Below, piece after piece: positions 1 through 8,391 of a DNA stretch of 26,824 bases. Below the pieces are notes generated by a model. That model did no database searches, was not told where the DNA came from, and was given only the letters and a program-made list of their open reading frames with translations. The DNA is from Chara braunii (Eukaryota; Streptophyta; Charophyceae; Charales; Characeae), in assembly GCA_003427395.1 (NCBI GenBank), contig BFEA01000246.1:143282-170105 (forward strand), written 5' to 3'. Within the stretch, counting starts at the first letter, position 1; every line of letters begins with the position of its first letter. The translations under genes were made by a program, and so were the position numbers.

Positions 1-120
1 CCCCTCCCCTGCGGTCGCCACGTGTCCGCGAATGCGCGCGTCCGCGCGGACACGTCCGCGGGCTTCGCGGCCTGGTTGTGGCCGCGGACTTGGCCTCGCC
101 TGTCCGCCGCCGGGGGGGAT

Positions 121-392
121 TCACTAAACGTGACGGATCTCTTACACTATGATCCACCCTGTCCCGACGCCGAGCTAATCCCTCTAGAGCCAAATCCTCC
201 TTCTATCTCCATGGCTCCCATCTCTACTTCCGTCCCTCCGCCGTTCGTCGAGTCCACCCCGCCGCTGCGCGCTGACGCTGACGCTGAGGAACTCGCACGA
301 TTACGGCTGACCTGGAGTCCGCAGTTCGTGACCTCATCCGAGAGTACCACGACGTTTTCCCATCGTCATTCTCGTACGCCGGCATCCCACCG
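121..392 (+). pseudogene. gypsy pol linker between protease and RT (copy 1)
   Basis: The frame reading LLHYDPPCPDAELIPLEP is the counterpart of LLRYDPLCSEVELISLEP in the second copy (minus strand near 9350), so both belong to the protease-RT spacer of one family. It is Pro/Ser/Asp-rich with no catalytic motif. Near position 300 the homology moves to another frame (DLESAVRDLIREYHDVFP), which runs into the RT segment; the second copy reads through the same place in one frame, so copy 1 seems to have lost a base here. The first part of an apparent 124-residue frame starting at 22 is probably not element protein. Confidence 0.7.
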
Positions 393-1225
393 ATGAGTGA
401 CGTCGAGCACTCCATTCAACTTGTGTCTGACTATCGTGTTCACCACGAGGCACCCTACAGATTCTCGATCCTCGAGGCCACCGAACTCAAGCGTCAGCTT
501 GAGGAGCTCCTGAGACTGGGTTTCATTAAACCCAGCAACTCCCCGTGGGGTGCACCCGTCCTCTTTGCTCGCAAAGCAGATGAAACTCCTCGTCTCTGCA
601 TCGACTACCGCGGNCTCAACCGCTACACGGTTAAGAACAGCTACCCCATGCCCCGTTCCGATGAGCTGTTCGACCGCCTAGCAAGCAACCGCTTCTTTAC
701 GAAGATTGATCTTCGTAGCGGTTACCATCAGATCCGCATCGCTGCAGCCGACCAGCCGAAGACCACGTTTCGATCGCACTTCGGCCACTATGAGTTTACG
801 GTGATGCCATTCGGCCTCACCAACGCACCCGCTACCTTCCAGAGGGCGATGAACGACATCTTCAGGGACATCCTGAAGCAGTACGTTCTCGTCTACCTCG
901 ACGATATCCTGGTCTACAGTCGTACCCTTGAGGAACACCTCAGACACCTCCGCGACGTCCTTGACCGCTTGCGCTGATATGGCTTCTACGCCAAGTTGAG
1001 CAAGTGTCGCTTTGTCCAACATGAAGTGGATTTCTGAGGACACTACGTGTCTGACCAGGGTCTCCACATGGACGACGCGAAGATCACTGCTATTGTTGAG
1101 TGGCCCGCCCCCACATCCGCCAAGCAGCTTCGCAGCTTCCTAGGCCTGACCAGCTATTATAGTAATTTCATCCAGGGATACGCTAGGTATTCCTACGTCC
1201 TTCTTACTGCCACCCTCCTCCGGAA
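393..1225 (+). pseudogene. gypsy reverse transcriptase domain (copy 1)
   Basis: This is the RNA-dependent DNA polymerase segment that would copy element RNA into cDNA. Visible landmarks in order are [49 protein letters not shown] (first catalytic Asp codon 708-710), [15 protein letters not shown], and [10 protein letters not shown] (YLDD at 894-905). Thumb-side motifs FYAKLSKCRF and LRSFLGLTSYYSNFI follow. All catalytic aspartates are intact, unlike copy 2, but stops at 975-977 and 1035-1037 cut the frame. The second stop falls where the family has a Leu before GHYVS. The N at 614 lies in a conserved Gly codon. Confidence 0.9.
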
Positions 1226-1990
1226 AACCCACCCTGGGCTTGGACACCCCTCTACGAGGACGCCTTCCGCGCCCTCAAGAAGGCGGTGACATGCGCACCG
1301 GTTCTTCACCTACCCGATTTTGATCGCCCTTTTATCCTTACCACCGATGCGTCAGACTTCGCTGTAGGAGCAGTGCTTTCTCAGGTCTTCCCCTCCTCTC
1401 CTCATTCCTCTCATCCTCGTATCCCTCGCTTCCCACCACCTACCNCTACCACTGCTTCCCGACTGACGCCTACTCATCCAGCTACTGACGAGCCTTCTAT
1501 TGACTATTCTCCTACCATCGCCGAGGACGGCACTGTCGAGTCTCGCTCAGGTGATTGTCCGATAGCCTTCTACTCCCGTCAGCTCCTGCCGCCGAGATAA
1601 ACTACACTGCTGATGAACGTGAGGTTCTCGCAATAGTTTATGCCGCTCGGCACTGGCGTCACTACCTGCACGGGGCACCGTTCACGGTGCGTACGGACAA
1701 CTCTGTTGTCCAGGCTTTTCTGACAAAACCGAAGCTCACTCCTCGACAGGCTCGCTGGTGGCACGACCTATCCGAGTTTAGTTTCACCACTGAGCACATC
1801 AAGGGTGAGACTAATCGGGTCGCAGATGCCCTATTTCGGCGCCCTGACCACGACCAGGAGCAGATCCAGCTCTCTTCCATCTCGGTCACCACCGTCCACC
1901 ACTCGGTGATCGACGAGTTTCGCACTCAGTACCGCCACTGCCCCGACTATCGCGACATCCACGCGACCCCTTCGGAGTGGCAAGACCGTC
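1222..1990 (+). pseudogene. gypsy RNase H domain with a Pro/Ser-rich insert (copy 1)
   Basis: RNase H would remove the RNA strand during reverse transcription. After a frameshift near 1225 the frame reads WTPLYEDAFRALKKAVTCAP and then LTTDASDFAVGAVLSQ (catalytic Asp codon 1346-1348). Next comes an insert of about 55-60 Pro/Ser/Thr-rich residues, then IAFYSRQLL; after another one-base frame change near 1589 come EINYTADEREVLAIVYA, WRHYLHGAPFTVRTDNS (Asp codon 1696-1698) and GETNRVADALFRRP. The insert lies between the first and second core strands, where most Ty3 elements have only a short loop. The same insert is in copy 2, so it is old in this family. The N at 1445 lies in it. Confidence 0.85.
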
Positions 1991-2009
1991 CCAAACTACT
2001 CTCTTGGGG

Positions 2010-3236
2010 ACAACGGTCTTGTGTACTAGCACGGTTCACAGGGCACCAGAGAGCCCCGTATTTGCGTTCCCTCCACTGGACAGCTACGTGTCCGAGCAGT
2101 AGCAGAGTTCCATGACCAGGCAGCCACCGGTCATATGGGCTTCCACAAGACGTTGGCTCGTGTGAGCCACCTGTACGTCTGGCCGATGCGCAAGGACTTT
2201 GTGAAGGACTACGTCGCAGAGTGTCCCACCTGTCAGGAGGTGAATAGTGCGAACCACTTGCCTTATGGTTTGCTCCAACCTCTTCCTATCCCTGAGGGTC
2301 ATTGGCAGTCCATCTCGATGGACTTTATCGGTCCCCTTCGTCCTCCGACCCCTCGCGGTCATGATGCTATCTTGGTCATCGTCGACCGCTTCACGAAGCG
2401 TGCACGCTTTGTTCCGTGCCGCTATGCCATTAGTGCACGTGAGGTCGCCGACATCGTGTTTGACCGAGTCGTGCGTGACCACGGCTTACCTCTGAGCATC
2501 ATATCTGACCGTGACCCGCGCTTTACCAGCCGATTTTGGCGAAGGCTCCACGAGGTGTACGGCACTCAGCTCCGCTTCTCCTCGTCTTACCATTCTCAGA
2601 GATGGTCAGACCGAGATCACGAACAGGACTCTCGGAGATATTCTCCGAAAGATTGTTCGTGACGACCAGCAGTGGGATCTCCATCTTGCCCACGCGGAGA
2701 TAGCCTACAACCACGCCGTCTCGCCAGCCATGGGGATGTCGCCTTACTATTGCGACCTCGGCTATCACCCGCGTGTTCCCGCGGACTTCCTTTGACCGTC
2801 CCAGCTGCACCCCGACACGAGTTGTCCCGCGCTAGATGATTGGGTTGCACACATGACATCGATCATGAAGACCGCACATGAGCACATAGCCGCTTCCCAG
2901 ACTCGCATGGCAGCACGTGCGAACCGATTGAGGATGGATCATCCATTCAAAGTCGGTGATGATGTGCTTATCGACGCCCGCCACTTACAGCTCGAAGCGG
3001 ACGCGCTTCGCAAGTTTCGACATCGCATCTTTGGCCCATGCCGCATCCTCCAGGCCGTCGGTTCTGATACGCCATCTAGCCCGGTCAACTTTCGTGTGAA
3101 GCTGCCCGACTACCTACGCCAGGCTCGTGTGCACGATGTCTACCACGTCTCGTTACTGCGTCCTTACCGCAGACCGTCTAAGCGTTTCGCTGGACGACCA
3201 TACGAGCGCTCTCCACCCATCATGGTGAACGACCAC
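2010..3236 (+). pseudogene. gypsy integrase, zinc-binding and DDE core (copy 1)
   Basis: Integrase inserts element cDNA into host DNA. The H2C2 zinc-binding part is visible as GHMGFHKTLARV and CPTCQEVN (2130-2260). The DDE core follows: Asp in SMDFIGPLRPP (codon 2321-2323), Asp in ISDRDPRFTS (2507-2509), and Glu in QTEITNRTLGD (2613-2615). Near 2600, in the stretch just before that Glu, the sequence appears to have lost two bases, which changes the frame and separates the third acidic residue. A stop at 2793-2795 follows VPADFL. The C-terminal part (MTSIMKTAHEHIAASQTRM, FKVGDDVLIDARHL, HDVYHVSLLRPYR) is open from 2853 and matches the usual gypsy integrase tail. Confidence 0.88.
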
Positions 3237-3578
3237 GAGGAGTTCCTCGTTTCAGACATCATTGGTCGCCGAGTCACCGACGACAACCCTCCCCATGTCG
3301 AGTATCTCGTACGTTGGAAGGGTTACCGTGATGAGGAGGCTACCTGGGAGCCCCTCGAGCACTTGCAGCACGCTCGCATGTTGGTGCGTGCCTATGACCG
3401 TGCTCGTCGTGCTGGGTTCACTGCTCCTCCTCAGCCCACTGACCCTCCTCCTTCCCCCCCGGCTGAGGAGACCCCTGAAGTCGAGCCTGCTCCATCTGAG
3501 GCAGACCTTCAGCAGCAGCCGGATGCTTCTGAGCGTCCACGGCGCACTCGTCGTCGTCCTGCTCGATACGACGANTGA
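3237..3578 (+). pseudogene. integrase C-terminal chromodomain (copy 1)
   Basis: About 60 residues from EEFLVSDIIGRRV through VEYLVRWKGYRDEEATWEPL to the LVRAYDRAR helix form a chromodomain (3237-3416). In this domain family aromatic residues form a cage for methylated histone H3 tails; the WKGY and ATWEP landmarks are visible. In chromoviruses it is thought to steer insertion to heterochromatin. A Pro/Glu-rich tail ending RPRRTRRRPARYD follows, then a TGA stop at 3576-3578 with an N in the last sense codon. This segment is open as part of the 241-residue frame 2853-3578, although the polyprotein upstream is broken. Confidence 0.92.
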
Positions 3579-4321
3579 CTCTGACTTACCTTCCCACGTC
3601 CTTGACTTCTCAGTACTCCATCCACTCCAGTTTTGCTACTTCAGCTCGTCGACGTTGCAGCTCTTCCTCGACGGCATTCCGGACTTCTCATCGTGGACGT
3701 CATTGGCAACTTCATGAACTTCGTCACGATCAGCTCTGCCTACTTCAGACGTCGCCACTCTCTTACCAGCTTACCCTGTACAGTACCCTGCTTGTGTCGC
3801 ATGATGGCCTCCCTTTAGCCAGGTTCCTCTGAGTTGGGCTCTCCCTTGGTATACGCATAGGCATCGGGACCGTTGCGTTGCCCTGGCTTCCCATCTTACG
3901 GATTTAGCTCCGACTTCCCTCACTTTAGGAGTCATTTGCATGATTCCCTTACCCATCATCTTTTTACCCTTCGCCGGCCCTCACGCCCTAGTTAGGCAGC
4001 CCCGCATGCTTCATCTAGGTGCGCCCAGTATACCAGGCTCCCTTGTTCCCTTGCATGGTCGACCCTCCATAGCGGTCACCCCTTAGTCGAGCATTATCCG
4101 CCCTGATGGTCTATCTGTTAGGGTCATTGGTTCTGTTCGCTCCCAGTTCCCTACCCTCATTGAGCCTGATGACATGTGTTTCCCCCTGTCACTATGTGTC
4201 GATGCCCTTAGGAGTTTTTGACCCCTAGGCTGCATTCGCCACCCTCAGAGACCATCCCACCCTTTGGTTTGCGACACACTTCTCCTGTGACATATGGTTG
4301 ACTTGTTGTTGCTTTGTTGCT

Positions 4322-4535
4322 CTCAGACTGAGGCTACTAGCTCTGACATTTCTAGGATTTAGTTGTTCTGCTTTTGCTGTTCTTAGGACTTATACACTGG
4401 TCAGTTTTTCTCAGACTGAGGCTACTGCCTCCAACATTCTAGGATCTAGCTGTCACTACTTTCTGCTTTCCTAAGACATGTATGCTAGTAAGTTGCTTTT
4501 GCTTTCCTAGGACATGTATGCTAGTTAGTTGTTTT
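4322..4535. repeat. degenerate tandem repeats in the probable LTR
   Basis: CTCAGACTGAGGCTACT occurs at 4322 and again at 4410, a spacing of 88 bases, with diverged matching sequence after each. Inside the second unit TGCTTTCCTARGACATGTAT recurs at 4464 and 4500, a spacing of 36. Short direct repeats of this kind are common in LTR U3 regions. Whether they bind regulators cannot be told from sequence. Confidence 0.7.
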
Positions 4536-4800
4536 TGCTTTCAGTTAAGCTGTTAGTTGTGACATTGTTGTTTTGTGACATTTTCTATCCTAGGTTGCAT
4601 CGCATGGACTCAGCATGGAGCTTGCTCCACATCCTAGACGACTCAGGTTTTCTTTTTCTTTGGTAGAGTTCCGCTTCTTGGTGGAAGCGTGTTTGCATTT
4701 AGGCGATCCATCACAGGCCGAGGATCGTGTAGCGGACCTCTGGTTGGCCTGTGAGACCAGCCCCTTGGCCTGTTCTCACAGACCTGTGTTCTATTCGGGG

Positions 4801-4871
4801 GCAGTCCAGTCCAGTCCAGGCCAGGCCGGTACCTCTGTCGGTACCAGCCAGTCCAGTCCAGTCCAGTCAGT
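4801..4871. repeat. CCAGT short tandem block with a GGTACC inverted repeat
   Basis: Runs of CCAGT flank a small inverted repeat, GGTACCTCTGTCGGTACC (about 4829-4846). The pattern is simple-sequence expansion inside the probable LTR; no function is evident. Confidence 0.65.
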
Positions 4872-4908
4872 CGGCTGGGGTATACCCCAACAGTTGTCTG
4901 TTTCATCC

Positions 4909-5553
4909 TCATTCTTCACTTGCACATTTTGGAGTACGTGCGTTGGAGTCTTGCGTGGGGAGCTGCGTTGTGCCATCTCGCTCCCCCCTTCTTCCTCCAT
5001 NTTCACTTGCACATTTTGGAGTACGTGCGTTGGAGTCTTGCGTGGGGAGCTGCGTTGTGCCATCTCGCTCCCCCCTTCTTCCTCCATCTCCATCTCGGCC
5101 CAGGTGGAGCACCACACCCGGTGGGTCCGCTACATCATCAGTAGCATGAGTATCATCATCATCAGCGTCATCGTTATCAACAGCGGCATCATCAGGAGCA
5201 TCAGCAGCAGCATCAAGATCATCATCATCGGCACCAGCCACGTCAGCGATAAGGCCGCCAATATCTTCATCATCCACAGCAGCAGCAGCCGCAGCATCAT
5301 CAGCAGCAGCTGCAGTAGTATCATCAGCATCAACATCATCATGAGTGCTGACGTAAACAGAAAGGTCGTTGTGAGCACTAGCGAGGACTACTCCATTGCT
5401 CCCATGACCAAAGACGTCGTCGGTAGCCTCATCGCCAAAGTCGCCGTCAACGTCAGCAGCAGAAGTATCAATATTACGGAAAAAGGTGGCACCCCCGTCT
5501 GTAATTAGTATAGTATTCAATGGTGAGAGCACCGCGATGACCTCCGAGACCAC
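4909..5553 (-). CDS. unrecognised frame with Asp/Ala-rich low-complexity tail
   Basis: The minus frame starts MVSEVIAVLSPLNTILITDG, passes through a moderately complex segment (TDDVFGHGSNGVVLASAH), and then turns into about 75 residues of Asp and Ala (DDVDADDTTAAAADDA and similar). The acidic tail is coded by CAT/CAG-type trinucleotide repeats (plus strand 5135-5345), so it could be simple-repeat expansion rather than selected protein. The last third reads through the probable LTR end and the N at 5001 and is not credible as coding. It overlaps the upstream minus frame (5517-5918) by 37 bases in another phase, as a one-base indel or splice would give. I do not recognise the protein. Confidence 0.25.
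   Translation of the reverse strand: MVSEVIAVLSPLNTILITDGGATFFRNIDTSAADVDGDFGDEATDDVFGHGSNGVVLASAHNDLSVYVSTHDDVDADDTTAAAADDAAAAAAVDDEDIGGLIADVAGADDDDLDAAADAPDDAAVDNDDADDDDTHATDDVADPPGVVLHLGRDGDGGRRGERDGTTQLPTQDSNARTPKCASEXGGRRGERDGTTQLPTQDSNARTPKCASEE
4915..5087. repeat. 86-bp exact direct duplication around a single N
   Basis: Bases 4915-5000 and 5002-5087 are identical over 86 positions as far as I can align by eye, and the only base between them is N (5001). A perfect duplication abutting an N is what results when two contigs with overlapping ends are joined without merging the overlap. I read it as an assembly artefact, not biology. Confidence 0.85.
5135..5345. repeat. CAT/CAG trinucleotide-rich tract
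   Basis: The plus strand is an irregular mix of ATC and AGC triplets (ATCATCATC, AGCAGCAGC) that starts straight after the probable LTR end. On the minus strand it reads as GAT/GCT, giving Asp/Ala runs. Confidence 0.8.
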
Positions 5554-5918
5554 GCGCGCATCCTCACGATCAAGGATGTCCGAGCAGTCAGACGATCAGA
5601 CAGATCACGACCTTCCTGAAAAAGGGTATAATAATCGGACAAAACGCCATCTTCCTGCCGCCGGTCGATGCAGACGTCTAGCCGAGGATCCGGCCCCTCC
5701 TCGAGCTCCCAGATGATTGCCAACATGTCTTCACTGGTGTCTTTCATCCATCCGGCCAAAGTAAGCGTTCCCCCTCCGCCCCCTTCGACCAGGGGCTCCA
5801 TGCCCAATCGCGAAGACAAATTTCGCACAATCGCCTGTAGCCGTCTGCGTCCTTCCTCCAAGGTAATCAGCCATGCTTGAGCACCAAGATGCAGCTCCCT
5901 CGCCGAAAGCTTCGCCAT
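5517..5918 (-). CDS. unrecognised 133-residue frame, protein-like
   Basis: The frame begins MAKLSARELHLGAQAWLITL and holds an amphipathic segment (EEGRRRLQAIVRNLSSRLGM), a Gly run (VEGGGGGTLTLAGW), then MLAIIWELEEGPDPRLDVCI and GVLSDYYTLFQEGRDLSDRL. The composition is that of an ordinary globular protein, not a repeat. The codons after about 5560 look weaker, and the frame at 4909-5553 seems the better continuation, so a frameshift or an unmarked splice may lie between 5517 and 5580. Upstream (5919-5990) a second frame carries WNFSTVARFFG-like residues, which may be an earlier part of the same decayed protein. I do not recognise a domain. A transposon-derived protein is possible. Confidence 0.35.
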   Translation of the reverse strand: MAKLSARELHLGAQAWLITLEEGRRRLQAIVRNLSSRLGMEPLVEGGGGGTLTLAGWMKDTSEDMLAIIWELEEGPDPRLDVCIDRRQEDGVLSDYYTLFQEGRDLSDRLTARTSLIVRMRAWSRRSSRCSHH

Positions 5919-5929
5919 AGCAGGCCCAA

Positions 5930-6257
5930 CTCACCCAAAGAACCGCGCCACTGTGGAAAAATTCCAATCAATTACGGCTGGCGCTGCCCCTGTTCACACG
6001 TCACAGGGCATCAACGACACCAAACAATAGGTGACACGTGGCAGCCAACCACCACAGCCACCAGTCGGGCGCGTGAACAGGCCCAACAGCCTGGAGGAAC
6101 TCCCCCCAGCACGCTGGTCAAGCCGGGTGCGACCGGACCTTGCCGGTCGGCCGGCGTTGGGGCGCTAGCCCTAGCACCGGTTCTTCGTCGGGCCTACCAT
6201 TGGGATGGCCATACTGGAACCAACTCAGAGTCGAGTTTCTTTATCCTTATGTTGTCT
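5930..6257. other. no gene seen
   Basis: Moderately GC-rich sequence upstream of the minus-strand frames. No domain, clear repeat or RNA gene is visible. It could hold a promoter for those frames, but no defined element was found. Confidence 0.4.
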
Positions 6258-6450
6258 TTTTTCTTTTTTTTTCGGGAGATCCCACTTGACGAGGTGATAA
6301 GAGCAGCCCCGTTAAGTGGGTCCCGACGTTGAAGGCTCCATCTATTGGTGGGGAGCTACACCTGCTGGAAATCAGGTCCAGCGTCCCGGTACAATAACAT
6401 CTGTCAGCTGAAAATCGGGTCCAGCATCCCTTAAACAATGAATCAGATGT
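6258..6450 (-). mobile_element. two-hairpin retroposon family, copy A
   Basis: Read on the minus strand: a GGGAYGCTGGACC half-copy, a second GGGACGCTGGACCTGATTTC segment, then GCTCCCCACCAATAGATGGA, then a third hairpin with stem CCCACTT/AAGTGGG around the loop core CTGCTCTTATCACC, and finally an A-rich tail (plus-strand T run 6258-6272). Core hairpins are GCTGG/CCAGC and GCTCC/GGAGC (core 6334-6387). The A-tail suggests spread by reverse transcription, as in SINEs or LINE 3' ends. A partial tandem copy of the first hairpin (about 6403-6450) is peculiar to this copy. No polymerase III A/B boxes are clear. Confidence 0.7.
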
Positions 6451-7196
6451 CAAAAAAGACCCTGTTCAGCACAAAGTCAGTACTTGGAACCCTTCAACAC
6501 CAGCATAAGAGAGGAGAAGTTGTAGTAGGGCAAAGGGGGTCGAATGAGATCAACATTCCGACACAAACCCTAAAAAGTTAGCCTCAATCGCGTCTCCCAT
6601 TTCCCAGATTTAACACTACCACCATGAGAGGGGGGAGCGCCAATAGCTGGAGTAGAATGATCTTATTAGCAATTTAGCAATTATGTTTTGACGGGGGTTG
6701 GAGAAAAACGAGTAGGTCCACACTCCCCTAAGTTTGGTTTTCAACTTTGTGTGGGCGTCTGCGACAAGCACACACTGTGGATCATTCCCATGTATCGACA
6801 GTGCAGGTCGTTTGTCTTCTTTTTGTTGAAGAAGGCAGGGCACCGGCCAGTGGAACACTTAAAATGTTTTTTTTTGTGTCATAACACTTAGCCACTTCGT
6901 GTTTGCGTGAAGACGCAATTTCATGGTTTTCTAGAGGGGGGGGGGGGGGGGGGGGGGCAGCTTCGCCCCGTATTTGTTTCCTCCAAAAATGACACAATTT
7001 ATTACTCTTTTATTTGAGGTGACAGGGGTTGTTGATGTGTATGACGGAGTCATTCATGGAGGACCCTTGTTGCGTCGGTTGATGCATGTGTCCCACAAAA
7101 TGTACGAACTGCGGTTTTTCTATCCTCCCCTAAACCGATTTACAGGGACAAATTCATCTACTTCGTTCTTTTTATGTACTTCAAACTACACTCCTA
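6451..7196. other. no gene seen; contains a 22-base G run
   Basis: AT-leaning sequence with only short chance frames. The one notable item is an uninterrupted run of 22 G (6936-6957). The block ends where copy 2 of the gypsy element begins. Confidence 0.6.
6936..6957. repeat. poly(G) run of 22
   Basis: An unbroken G homopolymer. Such runs can form quadruplexes and are also prone to sequencing-length error, so the true length is uncertain. Confidence 0.9.
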
Positions 7197-7763
7197 GATG
7201 TAGACTTTGATGAAATCCTTGGACTTCGGCCAGAGGTATAGGCGGCAAACACGCGCTAACGTCTTATGAAAGCCCATATGACCGGCAGTTGCCTGGTCAT
7301 GGAACACTGCTACAACCTGGACACGGAGTTGTCCAGTGGAGGGAACGTAGATATGTGGTTCTAGCTTACCAGATATGTCATGCCAATACACGAGACCGTT
7401 CTCACCGAGTGAGTATGAAGGAACAATCTTGCCACTCCGCAGTGTCGCATGGATGACGTGATAATCTGAGCAGTGGCGGTACTGAGTGCGATATGCATCG
7501 ATCACCGACTGATCAACATGTGTGATGGAAATGGCAGCAAGATGGATGGGTTCCTGATTGTGATTAGGACGGAGGGACAAGGCATCGGCGACACGGTTCG
7601 TTTCACCCTTGATGGGCTGAGTGGTGAAACTGAACTCGGATAAGTCACGCCACCAACGTGTCTGTCGAGGGGAAAGTTTGGGCTTCGCGAGGTGAAACTG
7701 AGTTGTCCGAGCGCACCGTGAAGGGCGCCCTGTGCAAATAATGACGCCAATGCCAAGTAGCAT
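7194..7763 (-). pseudogene. gypsy RNase H end and integrase N-terminus, truncated (copy 2)
   Basis: The frame covers KLSPRQTRWWRDLSEFSF, GETNRVADALSLRPNHN and then DQATAGHMGFHKTLARVCRL, the two His of the integrase H2C2 zinc-binding domain. It ends at KDFIKVYI just before the expected CPTC pair of Cys. Homology to copy 1 stops near 7197, so the truncation is a deletion or insertion breakpoint rather than a simple stop codon. Confidence 0.88.
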
Positions 7764-8339
7764 AAACTACTTTGAGAACCTCACGTTCATTGACAGTGTA
7801 GTTTATCTCGGCATGAAGTAGCTGACGGGAGTAGAAAGCGGTGGAGCAATCCCCAACAGGAGTCTCGACGGTATCATCCTCCGCGATGCTCGGGGAGTAA
7901 GTAACGGGAGGACTGCCAGTGGAGGGAAGTGGTGGGAGGATAGGCGTCAGTCGAGAAGCAGTGTCAGCAGGAGGGGGGGGGGGAATGAGGAACATGAGGA
8001 TAAGATGAATCCTATCCTAGGAGGAATATGGGGGTAAGGTGAACCCGAAGGAGAGGGAACCACATGAGAGAGTACAACTCTTACTACAAAATTTGACGCA
8101 TCGGTGGTGATGATCAAGGGACGATCAAAATCGGGGAGGCGAAGAACCAGCGCACAAGTCACTGCCTTTTTTAGGGCGCGAAAGGCGTCCTCGTACAGGG
8201 GTGTCCAAAACCACGACGGTTTCTTCCGGAGGAGGGTGGAGGTAAGGACGTAGGAATACCTAGTGTATCCTTGAATGAAATTACTATAGTAACTCGTGAA
8301 ACCTAGAAAACTGTGAAGCTGCTTGGCAGATGTGAGCAT
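7645..8339 (-). pseudogene. gypsy RNase H domain with Pro/Ser-rich insert (copy 2)
   Basis: LHSFLGFTSYYSNFIQGY, WTPLYEDAFRALKKAVTCA and ITTDASNFVVRVVLS lead into a Pro/Ser-rich insert (about 8060-7870), after which AFYSRQLLHAEINYTVNERE and WRHYLHRAPFTVRSDNS continue in other frames. The insert sits at the same place as in copy 1 and shares YSPSIAEDDTVET with YSPTIAEDGTVES there, showing that it was present in the common ancestor of the two copies. Confidence 0.88.
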
Positions 8340-8391
8340 GAGTCACTCTGCAATAGCAGTGATCTGCGCGTCGTCCATGTGGAGACCTTGG

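Larger units (their letters stand above)
1..3578 (+). mobile_element. Ty3/gypsy chromovirus-type retrotransposon, copy 1, pol part, decayed
   Basis: A plus-strand gypsy-type pol is readable in the order protease-RT linker, reverse transcriptase, RNase H, integrase, chromodomain, which is the Ty3/gypsy order; a C-terminal chromodomain marks the chromovirus branch. The window opens inside the element, so gag, protease and the 5' LTR lie outside. The first 120 bases are GC-rich and show nothing I can name. I see four frame changes in the RT-to-integrase stretch (near 1225, 1589, 1990-2030 and 2600), another near 300, and in-frame stops at 975-977, 1035-1037 and 2793-2795, so no intact polyprotein can be made. 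Single N bases sit at 614, 1445 and 3575. A related copy lies in opposite orientation at 7194-11640. Confidence 0.93.
3579..5134 (+). other. non-coding tail after copy 1, probable 3' UTR and LTR
   Basis: No convincing coding frame is seen. The stretch is T- and CT-rich, holds short tandem repeats (4322-4535), a CCAGT-repeat block (4801-4871) and the 86-bp duplication, and ends in a GTGGGTCCGCTACA-like string at 5121-5134, a plausible LTR 3' end (ends in CA). LTR boundaries cannot be set, because the matching 5' LTR would lie left of the window. A 297-residue plus frame starting at 4615 is made of repeats and Ser/Ile runs, and I do not call it a gene. Confidence 0.45.

Noticed and set aside
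4961-5080. GGGGAGC/GCTCCCC resembling the two-hairpin family
   Set aside because: The GCTGG hairpin, the GATGGAGC sequence and the A tail are all absent; only a short word is shared.
4615-5508. 297-residue plus frame with Ser/Ile runs
   Set aside because: It crosses the N, the 86-bp duplication and CAT/CAG triplets; composition is repeat-driven.
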